From Candidatus Raymondbacteria bacterium RIFOXYA2_FULL_49_16 (GTDB taxonomy: Bacteria; Fibrobacterota; OXYB2-FULL-49-7; XYB2-FULL-49-35), in contig MFYT01000097.1 in the NCBI GenBank assembly GCA_001789205.1, forward strand, positions 1-36,535: DNA of 36,535 nt, in the 5' to 3' direction. Shown here piece by piece: positions 8,304-16,095 of this stretch (positions within the stretch are counted from its first letter, which is position 1; the number at the start of each line of letters is the position of its first letter). The position numbers and the translations under genes were made by a program. A model generated the notes under the pieces. That model had not been told where the DNA came from and ran no database searches. It saw nothing but the letters and a program-made list of their open reading frames with translations.

Positions 8304-9599
8304 ATGAAAATTTATAGAATAGTTTTATTCATAGGTATATTGAGCATTTCGTTTCTTTCAGCTGAAGTGCTTTTTTACAGCGCTACATCCGAACCCAACC
8401 CAACACACACCAACTCGGGTATGGCGATAATAAAGTCGAATCTCGCTACATCTGAAAAAGACACCCTTCGGGATAAGACGGTGATTGATGTCTCAGATGA
8501 TGGTTTAGCGATGTTAATCGTTGGTCAAATGTATGATTTCGCACTTGCAGATACCGGTTTTAGAATATTAAAAACATTTCCCTCACATCAATTTTTTACA
8601 GGTCAATTTTCTGCGTCTGGGGATCTTGTGTCCTTGGTTGACTTTGGTAATGAATATTTTAATAACAAGTTATATTCCCTTAGTTTGGTGAATGATACTT
8701 TGGAGCTGATCGACAGTGCAATTTATCATGAGAACATACCTGTGTTTTCATTCTCAGAGGACAAACTTGCCTATGTCAGATACTCATCTCTATATACAGA
8801 TCCTAGTGATAAAATTAACAATCCGCAAGAATTGGTTGTTTGTAATTTTACCAATGGAAGCAAGATAGTCCTCTCTGATTCCGCGCTTGATGGGGGAGAT
8901 GGCTTTTCTGTTCTCCAATGGCATCCATCAGACTCTCTGCTGTATTATCTTTCGCCGCAAGGTTTTGCAGAAATCAACGTATTTACCGGTCAAAAGTCAT
9001 TTGTCGATAGTTCAGCCCTTTTAAAACCTTTTTTTACAGATCATGGCAATACGGTTATTTATAACAACAGATACGGAACGATATTTTATAATAGGATGGC
9101 GATGATAAAGGACACTGTTTATGATCTTCTTACATTGGATATTTCTCCTGATTCAACCAAATTTATCGGGATTCTGTGGTCGTCGATAGCGGCTATAGGG
9201 GATTATAACAGAGTGGCTTTAAATTTCTATGATATTGAAGACAAGACTTTCCAGGTCTCGCAAGATTCAATTTTTATAACCGATGGATTTGTCAGGTGTT
9301 TCTGGAGAAGTTTGGTCGATGTGCAAATACAAAAACAGGCGCCTCATGGTGTTGGTTCGGTTTTAACTTCAAGCCCCAACCCCTTCAATCCTGCAACTGC
9401 AATATCCTATGCTATTCCTGGCAATGGACAGGCGGAATTAGGCATATATTCCCTGGCAGGAAAATTGGTGTATCGGACACTGGTCTCAGGCAGTGGCAGT
9501 TTTGTCTGGGACGCCTCAGACCAGGGGAGCGGGGTGTATGTGTGCAGGTTGGAGGCGGCAGGGAAAGTGATGGCGAGGAGGATGGTGTGTCTGAAATAG
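8304..9599 (+). CDS. Secreted protein with beta-propeller-like body and C-terminal sorting domain
   Basis: A 431-residue protein read from the ATG at 8304, which has a GGAGGA ribosome-binding site at 8295-8300; longer frames from 8259 lack one. The signal peptide is about 1-20 (ending near LSA-E). Residues about 40-340 contain repeated short blocks (VSDDGLAMLIV, FSASGDLVSLV, FSEDKLAYVRY, LDISPDSTKFIG) like WD40/PD40 propeller blades. The last 80 residues form a type A sorting domain with SSPNPFNPATAISY, a beta-sandwich, and a terminal GKVMARRMVCLK. Such domains direct proteins to the type IX secretion system in Bacteroidota; related tags occur across the FCB group. The body is AT-rich and the sorting domain GC-richer, so the tag may have been recombined onto it. 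Ligand unknown. Confidence 0.7.
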   Translation: MKIYRIVLFIGILSISFLSAEVLFYSATSEPNPTHTNSGMAIIKSNLATSEKDTLRDKTVIDVSDDGLAMLIVGQMYDFALADTGFRILKTFPSHQFFTGQFSASGDLVSLVDFGNEYFNNKLYSLSLVNDTLELIDSAIYHENIPVFSFSEDKLAYVRYSSLYTDPSDKINNPQELVVCNFTNGSKIVLSDSALDGGDGFSVLQWHPSDSLLYYLSPQGFAEINVFTGQKSFVDSSALLKPFFTDHGNTVIYNNRYGTIFYNRMAMIKDTVYDLLTLDISPDSTKFIGILWSSIAAIGDYNRVALNFYDIEDKTFQVSQDSIFITDGFVRCFWRSLVDVQIQKQAPHGVGSVLTSSPNPFNPATAISYAIPGNGQAELGIYSLAGKLVYRTLVSGSGSFVWDASDQGSGVYVCRLEAAGKVMARRMVCLK

Positions 9600-9627
9600 T
9601 AAACCAGCGAAAAGTTTCCCTCCCTTT

Positions 9628-10263
9628 ATTGTTTTATTACCGTTTTTTCTCTTTGGGCCTGTTTTTGCCGATGTTGTCAACACAGGCGATCCAGCGGACA
9701 AATTTATTTACACCAATGAATTTCTGATTTCTTTTGAGAAGCAGAAACAGCGCAAAGGGGCGTTGTTATTCTGGGGCGGTCTGGGTCTTGTACAGCCATT
9801 TGACCTGGAAGAAAACATGTCCTATGGTTCAGAATTCGCCATTGAAGCCCGTTTGTACCCGACCTCTCATAGAAATCAAGGGATGTTCGGCGGCGCCTAT
9901 CTTGGATATGGGTACACGCATATACCCACTTATTATGGCTACCCCTCTCTTCTCAGCAATCCTCTTCACGGGAAGGAAGTGTATCAGCGCCATATAACAG
10001 CCTCTGAAATATCCATTGGCCTGAAAATTGGCTATAAATTCATAATCAAGACGTTTTCAAACGGCAATGCACACAAACGGATTTTATTGGAGCCTTATTT
10101 CAGCATGTCGGAAACAGGGTGGACCATTGAAGAGAATCCACCGTATTTTTCGGTTAATACCGTTGGAGTGCGTTTTGTCTTTGAGTGGTATTTTCCCAAC
10201 CTAGCGCAGAAAGAAAAACCATATGAGCCGCCGCCAAAGATATATATTGAGGAAATACCCTGA
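9628..10263 (+). CDS. Small exported envelope protein (barrel-like), start codon unclear
   Basis: The frame is open from 9595. It encodes a convincing signal peptide (IVLLPFFLFGPVFA-D), then about 190 residues rich in aromatic and glycine-containing strands (LLFWGGLGLV, GAYLGYGYTHI, VGVRFVFEWYF) typical of a small outer-membrane beta-barrel, ending in a proline-rich tail. No ATG, GTG or TTG precedes the signal peptide in frame after the upstream stop at 9592-9594. The coordinates use the ATT at 9628 as a rare possible start. The first ordinary start is a TTG at 9763, which would remove the signal peptide. The start may have been lost when upstream sequence was rearranged, or translation may depend on the preceding gene. 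It starts just after that gene and is possibly cotranscribed. Confidence 0.5.
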   Translation: MVLLPFFLFGPVFADVVNTGDPADKFIYTNEFLISFEKQKQRKGALLFWGGLGLVQPFDLEENMSYGSEFAIEARLYPTSHRNQGMFGGAYLGYGYTHIPTYYGYPSLLSNPLHGKEVYQRHITASEISIGLKIGYKFIIKTFSNGNAHKRILLEPYFSMSETGWTIEENPPYFSVNTVGVRFVFEWYFPNLAQKEKPYEPPPKIYIEEIP

Positions 10264-10356
10264 CCGTACCCATGTTTGCAGCCTTTCATCAAATAGAATG
10301 GCACAAGGGTAAAGAAATGTGTATTTTATTGATGTAACCTGATAAGGGATGCTATT

Positions 10357-10641
10357 GTGGTAACAAAAAAACAAATTGATACATGTGTTGAAGTCGCCAA
10401 GAAATACGGCATCAGGAAGCTTATGCTTTTTGGCAGCGCCAACGACGACATGAACCATGCGCGGGACATTGATCTGCTTTGTTATGGGCTTTCGGAGATT
10501 GACGTACTCCGGATGTCCGGTGAAATTGAAAATAGAACCGGTATTCTCGTGGATGCCATCCCTGCTGACCAGGAAACGCCATTTGTCAGAATGAATGTCG
10601 TCCGGGGGAAAGTGCTGTATGACGCTGCACGAGCTGCGTAG
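10357..10641 (+). CDS. MNT-domain nucleotidyltransferase antitoxin (MntA-like)
   Basis: A 94-residue minimal nucleotidyltransferase. The GTG start at 10357 has an AAGGGA ribosome-binding site just upstream. The active-site pattern is LFGS (Gly26-Ser27) then, after nine residues, D-I-D (Asp37, Asp39), with a third likely acidic strand at ILVDAI. In type VII MntA/HepT systems the MNT enzyme AMPylates a tyrosine in the HEPN toxin and so neutralises it. The stop lies inside the next gene (23-base overlap with the HEPN start at 10619), the usual tight coupling of such a pair. The pairing with a HepT-like gene makes the antitoxin role likely; it is not demonstrated. Confidence 0.8.
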   Translation: MVTKKQIDTCVEVAKKYGIRKLMLFGSANDDMNHARDIDLLCYGLSEIDVLRMSGEIENRTGILVDAIPADQETPFVRMNVVRGKVLYDAARAA

Positions 10642-11080
10642 CGAAGTTGAAGCTGAAACAGCCGATCTTCGCACGGTTTTATCCGAGATTGATCAGGTTC
10701 TTGCTGAAGCTAGCGTGTCCGGCGATTCAGCCGCTGTTCGGAATGGAAGCGCGGCTCTTGTTGCCCAATGTTATAGGGGAATGGAGAATATCTTAAAAAG
10801 GATTGCAAAGTTTCAGGCCAAGCCTATACCCTCTGGCGCTGACTGGCATGTCGCATTGGGGATGATTTATACGGTACGAGACGATAATCCGGATGGATTC
10901 ATTCAAGGAAGCCTGCTTGAAAAGCTGACGGTCATGCGCAGGTTCCGGCATGTAGTACATCATGGATATGGATTCAAGCTGCATTGGGGTACAATTCAGG
11001 TGGCGGCACAAGAGGCCCGTGGCGTCGTAGATCTATTTGTTAATGCGGTGAACGAATACCTCAATAAATTATCAGAATAA
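10619..11080 (+). CDS. HEPN-family ribonuclease toxin (HepT-like)
   Basis: A 153-residue all-helical protein of the HepT-like group. The start chosen is the ATG at 10619, preceded by a GGGGGAAAG ribosome-binding site, rather than the longer frame from 10595. Family landmarks are YRGMENILKRIAK and IPSGADWH (about 52-77). The catalytic and regulatory motif RHVVHHGY gives R110-x4-H115-x-Y117, which is the RX4HXY signature: Arg and His form the RNase site and the Tyr is the residue AMPylated by MntA. The protein is expected to be a dimeric RNA-cutting toxin kept inactive by the MNT partner encoded immediately upstream with overlap. All key residues are intact, so the module looks functional. Confidence 0.8.
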   Translation: MTLHELRSEVEAETADLRTVLSEIDQVLAEASVSGDSAAVRNGSAALVAQCYRGMENILKRIAKFQAKPIPSGADWHVALGMIYTVRDDNPDGFIQGSLLEKLTVMRRFRHVVHHGYGFKLHWGTIQVAAQEARGVVDLFVNAVNEYLNKLSE

Positions 11081-11141
11081 TTTATTATATCCTCCGGCGC
11101 ATTCTTGTCGGCTCGATTTTAACAACAGAAAATCTTTGATC

Positions 11142-11166
11142 AACCAGCGGCCTCTGCGCCGCTGTT
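11142..11166. terminator. Hairpin between the convergent HEPN and gatA genes
   Basis: A 7-bp stem CAGCGGC (11145-11151) / GCCGCTG (11158-11164) closes a 6-base loop. There is no T-run on either side, so it is at best a weak terminator between the convergent genes. Confidence 0.3.
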
Positions 11167-11190
11167 AGAATGTAGGTATCAATCCGCCAG

Positions 11191-12630
11191 TTAAGGGTTA
11201 GCGGACGATTCCATGGCCTGCGCCACGGCAAGCACCGTGGCTTCGTCAAATGCCCTGCCAAAGACTTGTACGCCCACGGGCATTGAGTCTCCCTCTCGTG
11301 CAAACGGCACTGAAATACCCGGCAGGCCTGCCAGGTTCAGCGAGATGGTATAAATATCGGACAAATACATGGCAAGGGGATCGTTTGCTTTTTCGCCGAT
11401 GTTAAAAGGCATGGTGGGCATAGCAGGGCCAACGATGCAGTCGCACTGGGAAAAGGCCTTGGTGAAATCTTCGGTGATGAGCGTGCGCACCTGCTGCGCT
11501 TTTTTATAGTATGCGTCGTAATATCCCGCCGACAACACGTAGGTGCCCAGCATGATGCGGCGTTTTACCTCTGCGCCAAAGCCCTGGCTGCGGGTCTCGC
11601 GGTACATCTCTTTGAGCGTTGACACATCTTTGGCACGAAACCCGAATTTGACGCCATCGTACCGTGCGAGGTTGCTGCTCGCTTCGGCAGTGGCGATAAT
11701 GTAATACGTGGCGACCGCGTATTCCGTGTGTGGCAGGGAAATGTCAACAACCTGCGCGCCAGCGGCCTTGAGATTGTCCACAGCTTCCATGACGCGCGCA
11801 CGCACGGTTTCATCGAGGCCCTGGGCAAAGTATTCGCGCGGCAGGCCAATGCGCAGTCCCTCGACCCCTTTGTTCAGCGTAGCAGTAAAATCCGGCACTG
11901 GTTCGGGAGACGAAGTGGCGTCCATTTCATCGAATCCGCAAATAACGTTCAGCAGAAGGGCCGCGTCTTCCACGCTTGTTGTGATTGGACCAATCTGGTC
12001 GAGGGAGCTGCCATAGGCAACCAGGCCATAGCGGCTTACCCTTCCATAGGTGGGTTTGATGCCAACAACGCCGCAACAGGCAGCTGGCTGGCGGATGGAT
12101 CCGCCAGTATCAGACCCAAGAGCAACTGGCGCCATGCCTGCGCCAACCACTGCGGCACTGCCGCCAGAAGAGCCGCCGGGGATCTTTTCAGGATCGAGCG
12201 GATTGCGCGTTGGGCCAAAAAAGGAATTTTCCGTGGACGAGCCCATGGCAAATTCATCCATATTTGTCTTGCCAAGAACAATAGCCCCTGCTGCGGTTAA
12301 TTTTTGCACCACAGTAGCGTCAAAAATAGGCACATAGTTTTCAAGGATTTTTGATCCGCAGGTGGTGAGTATGCCCTTTGTGCTGATATTGTCCTTTATC
12401 GCAATGGGAATGCCGGCAAGAGAGCCGGGGTCTTTGCCCTGGGCAATGGCAGCATCGATCTCTTCAGCGCGTGCCAGGGCCTCGTCCGAACAGACCGTAA
12501 TGAACCCATTCATAGGTCCATTTTTTTCAAGGACTTGCTTTAGGCACTCCTCAACCAGAGCGGCTGACGAATTGGTTTGGGTCTTTATCTCGCGGCCAAG
12601 AGTGGCAAGGGAGGGGTAGGTATGTTTCAT
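11191..12630 (-). CDS. gatA: Glutamyl-tRNA(Gln)/aspartyl-tRNA(Asn) amidotransferase subunit A
   Basis: A 479-residue amidase-signature protein. The Ser-cisSer-Lys triad is intact and falls at the positions used in characterised bacterial GatA enzymes: Lys79 (IAIKDN), Ser154 (PGGSSGGSAA) and Ser178 (SDTGGSIRQPA). As part of GatCAB it releases ammonia from glutamine to convert Glu-tRNA(Gln), and often Asp-tRNA(Asn), to the amide form. Length is typical. Neither gatB nor gatC lies beside it, so the subunits must be encoded elsewhere. The start at 12630 has a weak AAGG sequence upstream. It is transcribed divergently from the aminotransferase gene across a 104-bp AT-rich gap. Confidence 0.93.
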   Translation of the reverse strand: MKHTYPSLATLGREIKTQTNSSAALVEECLKQVLEKNGPMNGFITVCSDEALARAEEIDAAIAQGKDPGSLAGIPIAIKDNISTKGILTTCGSKILENYVPIFDATVVQKLTAAGAIVLGKTNMDEFAMGSSTENSFFGPTRNPLDPEKIPGGSSGGSAAVVGAGMAPVALGSDTGGSIRQPAACCGVVGIKPTYGRVSRYGLVAYGSSLDQIGPITTSVEDAALLLNVICGFDEMDATSSPEPVPDFTATLNKGVEGLRIGLPREYFAQGLDETVRARVMEAVDNLKAAGAQVVDISLPHTEYAVATYYIIATAEASSNLARYDGVKFGFRAKDVSTLKEMYRETRSQGFGAEVKRRIMLGTYVLSAGYYDAYYKKAQQVRTLITEDFTKAFSQCDCIVGPAMPTMPFNIGEKANDPLAMYLSDIYTISLNLAGLPGISVPFAREGDSMPVGVQVFGRAFDEATVLAVAQAMESSANP

Positions 12631-12734
12631 GCGACCTTTGTGAATACATCAAAATACTATTTTTTGGCATTTCAAATATATATTTTTATCTGGTTGTTAC
12701 GGATTCTCTCACACGCATACTTAAGGAGGAAACA

Positions 12735-13940
12735 GTGCAATCGGTGTCAGTTTCAACACGCGGTAAGAACGTCCCAAAGTCGGCCATCAGAAAACTCATT
12801 CCATTTGCCAAGGAGCGCGAGAAAACAGGCGTTAAGATCATCAAACTGAATATTGGCCAGCCTGACATTGAAACGCCCGAGGAATTCTGGCAGGGTGTCA
12901 GGGATTTCAAGGAACGCGTTTTGGCCTATGCGCCGTCCGAAGGCAGGGCAGAGCTGGTAAAATCATTTGTCACGTATTACAACAAATATGGCATCACGGT
13001 CACCACGAGCGATATAGTGGTCATTATGGGCGGCATTGAGGGCATTCTCTTTGCCCTGCTCGCAGCCACAGATCCCGGCGATGAAGTTATTGTGGCAGAA
13101 CCCTATTATTCCAACTACCTTGGTGTGGCCGCAATGGCGCAGGTCAATTTTGTCGCCTTTACCACCACTGCCGAGAACGGCTATCACCTGCCCGCGCGCG
13201 AGGAAATTGTAAAAAAGATCACCCCGCGCACCAAGGCCGTTCTGATTTCGAGCCCGGGCAACCCGACTGGCTGCGTCTATACGCGCAAAGAGATGGAGTT
13301 GCTGGCCAGTATTGCCAACGAACACGGTCTCTTTCTGATTTCCGACGAGGTCTACCGCGAATTTGCCTACGACGGCGAGGAGGCCACAAGCGTCATGCAG
13401 ATTCCCGGGACAGAGCAGTGCGGGATCATTATTGACAGCGTATCAAAACGGTACAGCGCGTGCGGAGCGCGGCTTGGGTGCGTTGTGTCGAAGAACAAGG
13501 AATTCATGGCCTCGGTCCTGTCGCTGGCAACCGTGCGTCTTTCAGCTGGCACACTCGACCAGGTGGCCATTGCCAATTGCATCAATACGCCTGACGCCTA
13601 TTTTGAAAAAGTGCGCAAGGAATACGTGGAACGCCGCGACATCGTGGTCAAAGGCCTGAGCGCAATACCCGGCGTGGTATGTCCCAGTCCCAAGGGAGCT
13701 TTTTACGTTATGGCAAAGATCAAAGGCGTTGATACCGAGGAATTCGCAAAGTGGCTGCTCACTGATTTCGCCGATAACAACGAAACGGTCATGATCGCGC
13801 CCGGAGCCGGGTTCTATGCCACTCCGGGCCTGGGCCGCGATGAGATACGTATTGCCTATGTGTTCAAGGCGCCGGTCATGAAGCGGGCCATGGAAATACT
13901 GGCACAGGCCATTCAGACGTTCCGTTCACTGAAAAAATAG
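12735..13940 (+). CDS. Class I/II pyridoxal-phosphate aminotransferase (aspartate-type)
   Basis: A 401-residue fold-type I aminotransferase. The GTG start at 12735 follows an excellent AGGAGG site. Landmarks are NIGQPDIETP near the N-terminus, SSPGNPTGCVYT (substrate and PLP contacts), ISDEVYREFAYDG (the Asp that binds the PLP pyridine nitrogen) and DSVSKRYSACGARLG with the Schiff-base Lys238. A conserved Arg near the C-terminus (DEIRIAYVF) would bind the substrate carboxylate. It is most likely an aspartate or related amino-acid aminotransferase; alanine, LL-diaminopimelate or aromatic specificity cannot be excluded. It heads a short run with the next two genes (gaps of 9 and 8 bases), probably one operon. 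Confidence 0.88.
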   Translation: MQSVSVSTRGKNVPKSAIRKLIPFAKEREKTGVKIIKLNIGQPDIETPEEFWQGVRDFKERVLAYAPSEGRAELVKSFVTYYNKYGITVTTSDIVVIMGGIEGILFALLAATDPGDEVIVAEPYYSNYLGVAAMAQVNFVAFTTTAENGYHLPAREEIVKKITPRTKAVLISSPGNPTGCVYTRKEMELLASIANEHGLFLISDEVYREFAYDGEEATSVMQIPGTEQCGIIIDSVSKRYSACGARLGCVVSKNKEFMASVLSLATVRLSAGTLDQVAIANCINTPDAYFEKVRKEYVERRDIVVKGLSAIPGVVCPSPKGAFYVMAKIKGVDTEEFAKWLLTDFADNNETVMIAPGAGFYATPGLGRDEIRIAYVFKAPVMKRAMEILAQAIQTFRSLKK

Positions 13941-13949
13941 GGACATGCC

Positions 13950-14246
13950 ATGAAGCCGGTCGAAGCGCTCACGCGCAAGGAACTTGAGCAGGTCGCGCTA
14001 GATCTGGGATTCAAGAATGTGCGTAACCTTGCGACTGAAAATATTATGAGAAAGGTCAAGTTTCTCCAGCGCTTTGCCCGGTCCAACGCGGAAGGCCAGG
14101 CGCCGGGAGAGGCCTTTGGTCATGGCGCGCACGAAGCGCAGGCATTCACGGTGCTGCACAAGTTGCGCAGGGAGGATTTCACCCCCGATGCGATCAGATC
14201 CGGCATCTGGGACATTATACAGGACGTATTGAAGGGAACCCACTGA
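13950..14246 (+). CDS. Small protein with SAP/Rho-N-like N-terminus
   Basis: A 98-residue protein with no signal peptide. Residues 6-37 (LTRKELEQVALDLGFKNVRN...IMRKV) follow the helix-turn-helix pattern of SAP or Rho N-terminal domains, which bind nucleic acid, but the match is by eye only. The remainder is charged and helical, ending in DIIQDVLKGTH. It sits 9 bases after the aminotransferase and 8 bases before the permease, so translation is likely coupled. The ribosome-binding site is weak (AGGGACA). No confident function; RNA or DNA binding is a hypothesis. Confidence 0.65.
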   Translation: MKPVEALTRKELEQVALDLGFKNVRNLATENIMRKVKFLQRFARSNAEGQAPGEAFGHGAHEAQAFTVLHKLRREDFTPDAIRSGIWDIIQDVLKGTH

Positions 14247-14254
14247 CGGGCCGT

Positions 14255-15328
14255 ATGTCACGATCAGCGATTTATACCGCGTTTTTTCTCCTGATACTTA
14301 TTGCCATTACCGCGGCTTTTTTCAGGACCATTGAGCCTTTTATACTCGATATCATTGTCGCCGCAATCCTGGCCCATATGTTTTCGCCCCTGCATATATG
14401 GCTCAAGAAGGCGCTGGTGAAGCATCACCGCATTGCCGCGGGACTCACCGTAGCCGCGGCCTTTTTTATTGTTTTTCTGCCCGTGGTGTTGCTGGGCACG
14501 TTGATTACGCGGGAGGCGGCCGGTTTTTTCGTGTTTCTGAGCGGCAAGGCGGCGGACCTTTCCAAAACCGTTGAGCATGTGCTTGCCATGCCGTTGATCA
14601 ACGAATACCGGAGCGCTTTCGATTTCATCAACCTGCGGGAAAAGCTGCAGTCGATCATGGAGTCGTTCGGCAGCATCACCGTATCGCTCATCCAAAACGC
14701 ATTTGTCAATATTTATGAAATAGTGTTCAATTTTTTCATTGTGCTCATCCTGCTTTTCTTCCTTTTGGTCGATGGTGAAACGCTGTTTGTCAAAATCAGG
14801 AACCTCTTGCCCCTGCGGCGCGAGGACCAGGTGATTCTGGTGAGCAGGTTCAACGCCATCACTGACGCGACCATCAAGGGCACCATTATCATCGGCATTG
14901 TCGAGGGAACTGTGGGCGCATCGCTTATGGCCATTTTCGGCTTTCCTTCGCCCGTGGTCTGGGGGCTTGTCATGGCCCTGCTTTCCATGGTTCCCATCCT
15001 GGGTACCAACACTGTATTGGTGCCCGCGGCCTTGTTCCGGATTTTTACGGGCCAGTATGCCTCGGGCATTGCCATCCTGGTGCTGGGCGTGGGGTTTGTG
15101 CTTATCAGCCAGTATTTTATCAAACCGCGCGTTCTGGGGTCGCGTTCAGGGCTTCACGAAGCGCTCATTCTTCTTTCCACCATTGGCGGCATCATGTGGC
15201 TGGGTCTTATCGGGTTTCTCATTGGGCCGGTGGTTGCCGCGCTTTTCATCTCGGTCTGGGACATGTTCAGTGTGCGGTACAAGCGGGAACTTGAAACACG
15301 CAGCGATGCGCCGCCGCCTTCTGCTTGA
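14255..15328 (+). CDS. AI-2E family transporter (PerM/YdiK-like permease)
   Basis: A 357-residue polytopic inner-membrane protein with about seven to eight hydrophobic helices: two near the N-terminus (residues 5-45), one at 60-85, a long soluble/amphipathic stretch at 90-150, and a cluster from 150 to 340. Family features are VPILGTNTVLVPAALFRIF, the glycine-rich IKPRVLGSRSGLHEALILLS and GFLIGPVVAALFISVW near the end. The family includes autoinducer-2 exporters but also Na+/H+ antiporters and PerM-type proteins of unknown substrate, so 'AI-2' should not be taken literally. It is the last gene of the short operon begun by the aminotransferase and is convergent with the next gene. Confidence 0.85.
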   Translation: MSRSAIYTAFFLLILIAITAAFFRTIEPFILDIIVAAILAHMFSPLHIWLKKALVKHHRIAAGLTVAAAFFIVFLPVVLLGTLITREAAGFFVFLSGKAADLSKTVEHVLAMPLINEYRSAFDFINLREKLQSIMESFGSITVSLIQNAFVNIYEIVFNFFIVLILLFFLLVDGETLFVKIRNLLPLRREDQVILVSRFNAITDATIKGTIIIGIVEGTVGASLMAIFGFPSPVVWGLVMALLSMVPILGTNTVLVPAALFRIFTGQYASGIAILVLGVGFVLISQYFIKPRVLGSRSGLHEALILLSTIGGIMWLGLIGFLIGPVVAALFISVWDMFSVRYKRELETRSDAPPPSA

Positions 15329-15329
15329 A

Positions 15330-15365
15330 AAATAAAAACCAGCCGGCGCTTTTTAGGGCGCCAGC
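15330..15365 (-). terminator. Rho-independent terminator of the minus-strand exported-protein gene
   Basis: Read on the minus strand, the stem GCTGGCGC (15365-15358) / GCGCCGGC (15349-15342), with one mismatch and an 8-base loop, is followed by TGGTTTTTATTTTT (15341-15328). This fits termination of the gene at 15401-15844. On the plus strand there is no T-run after the stem. Confidence 0.7.
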
Positions 15366-15400
15366 CAGTCTATCCAGGAGGGACAAAGGGTTTTCCGCAG

Positions 15401-15844
15401 TTAGAGGGTGAATGCCGATGCCAGGTCGCCGCCTTTCACCTTTTCATAGATATCACTTACGATGGGGAAGTCGTTTTTTTCAATTTTCCGGAACGCATAC
15501 TGTCCGTTGAACGGGTCAAAGGCGCTGAAATTAAAGGCCAGGGCCCGTTTGTTGTTAAAGGGTTTCATTGCCTTGCGGTCCACAATAATAAGAACGCGGT
15601 CGCCTTTTTTATAGTCTGATTTTTTCGCGGTTGTTTTATCAAATTTGAGATCAATGACAGTGGACTGGAGGCGGCCTTTCAGTTCCCAGGTCACTTCGAC
15701 CATGGCTGAGCTTGTTCCCATATAGTAGATGTTTCCCAGAACGATATGAGAGGCTGACTGAAGCATTGGATCAAGATCATCCGAAGCCCTGGGTACAATC
15801 ATGAATGCATTGGCCACTAAAAAGAAGAGAATTATTTTTTTCAT
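15401..15844 (-). CDS. Small exported hypothetical protein
   Basis: A 147-residue protein. The ATG at 15844 has a GGGAG ribosome-binding site. The signal peptide MKKIILFFLVANAFMIVPRA precedes a compact mature domain with alternating strands: ASHIVLGNIYYMG, AMVEVTWELKG, KKGDRVLIIVDR. This pattern resembles small periplasmic beta-barrel domains described in proteins that carry 'ELKG...YKKGDRVLVF' segments, but I cannot name a family. The terminator at 15330-15365 follows its stop closely, so it is monocistronic. The function is unknown. Confidence 0.7.
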   Translation of the reverse strand: MKKIILFFLVANAFMIVPRASDDLDPMLQSASHIVLGNIYYMGTSSAMVEVTWELKGRLQSTVIDLKFDKTTAKKSDYKKGDRVLIIVDRKAMKPFNNKRALAFNFSAFDPFNGQYAFRKIEKNDFPIVSDIYEKVKGGDLASAFTL

Positions 15845-15901
15845 GTACCAGGCTCCCTTTTAATTTGAACTTGATGTTTTACTTTCAGTTTGCAATAAAC
15901 G

Positions 15902-15920
15902 GGCCAAAGCGGATTTGGCC
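15902..15920. promoter_or_regulatory. Perfect 7-bp inverted repeat in the divergent upstream region
   Basis: GGCCAAA (15902-15908) and TTTGGCC (15914-15920) flank a 5-base spacer. They lie between the divergent genes starting at 15844 and 16096, the spot where an operator would be expected. No regulator is known. The remaining AT-rich gap shows no convincing -35/-10 pair. Confidence 0.3.
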
Positions 15921-16063
15921 TGTTTGAGCGCTATTTAATCAATTAAGTTAATCAATTAATCGCTTTAAATAAATTTATTTTATTTTTGCAGGGGAAATAA
16001 TTTCCAGATATGGGACAGAAACGCCCCTATGGAAAAAATCGAGATAATAATATATATTACAAC

Positions 16064-16087
16064 TATAATAACCTGTATAATAACCTG
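16064..16087 (+). repeat. Perfect 12-bp tandem duplication just before a ribosome-binding site
   Basis: TATAATAACCTG occurs twice with no gap (16064-16075 and 16076-16087), ending exactly where the GGAGGG ribosome-binding site of the secreted esterase begins. Each copy contains TATAAT, so it could duplicate a -10 element, but no -35 box is found at the right spacing. Confidence 0.7.
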
Positions 16088-16095
16088 GAGGGCAT

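Noticed and set aside
9763-9765. TTG at 9763 as the start of the barrel-like protein
   Set aside because: It would leave a clear signal peptide untranslated in the same frame just upstream and has no ribosome-binding site.
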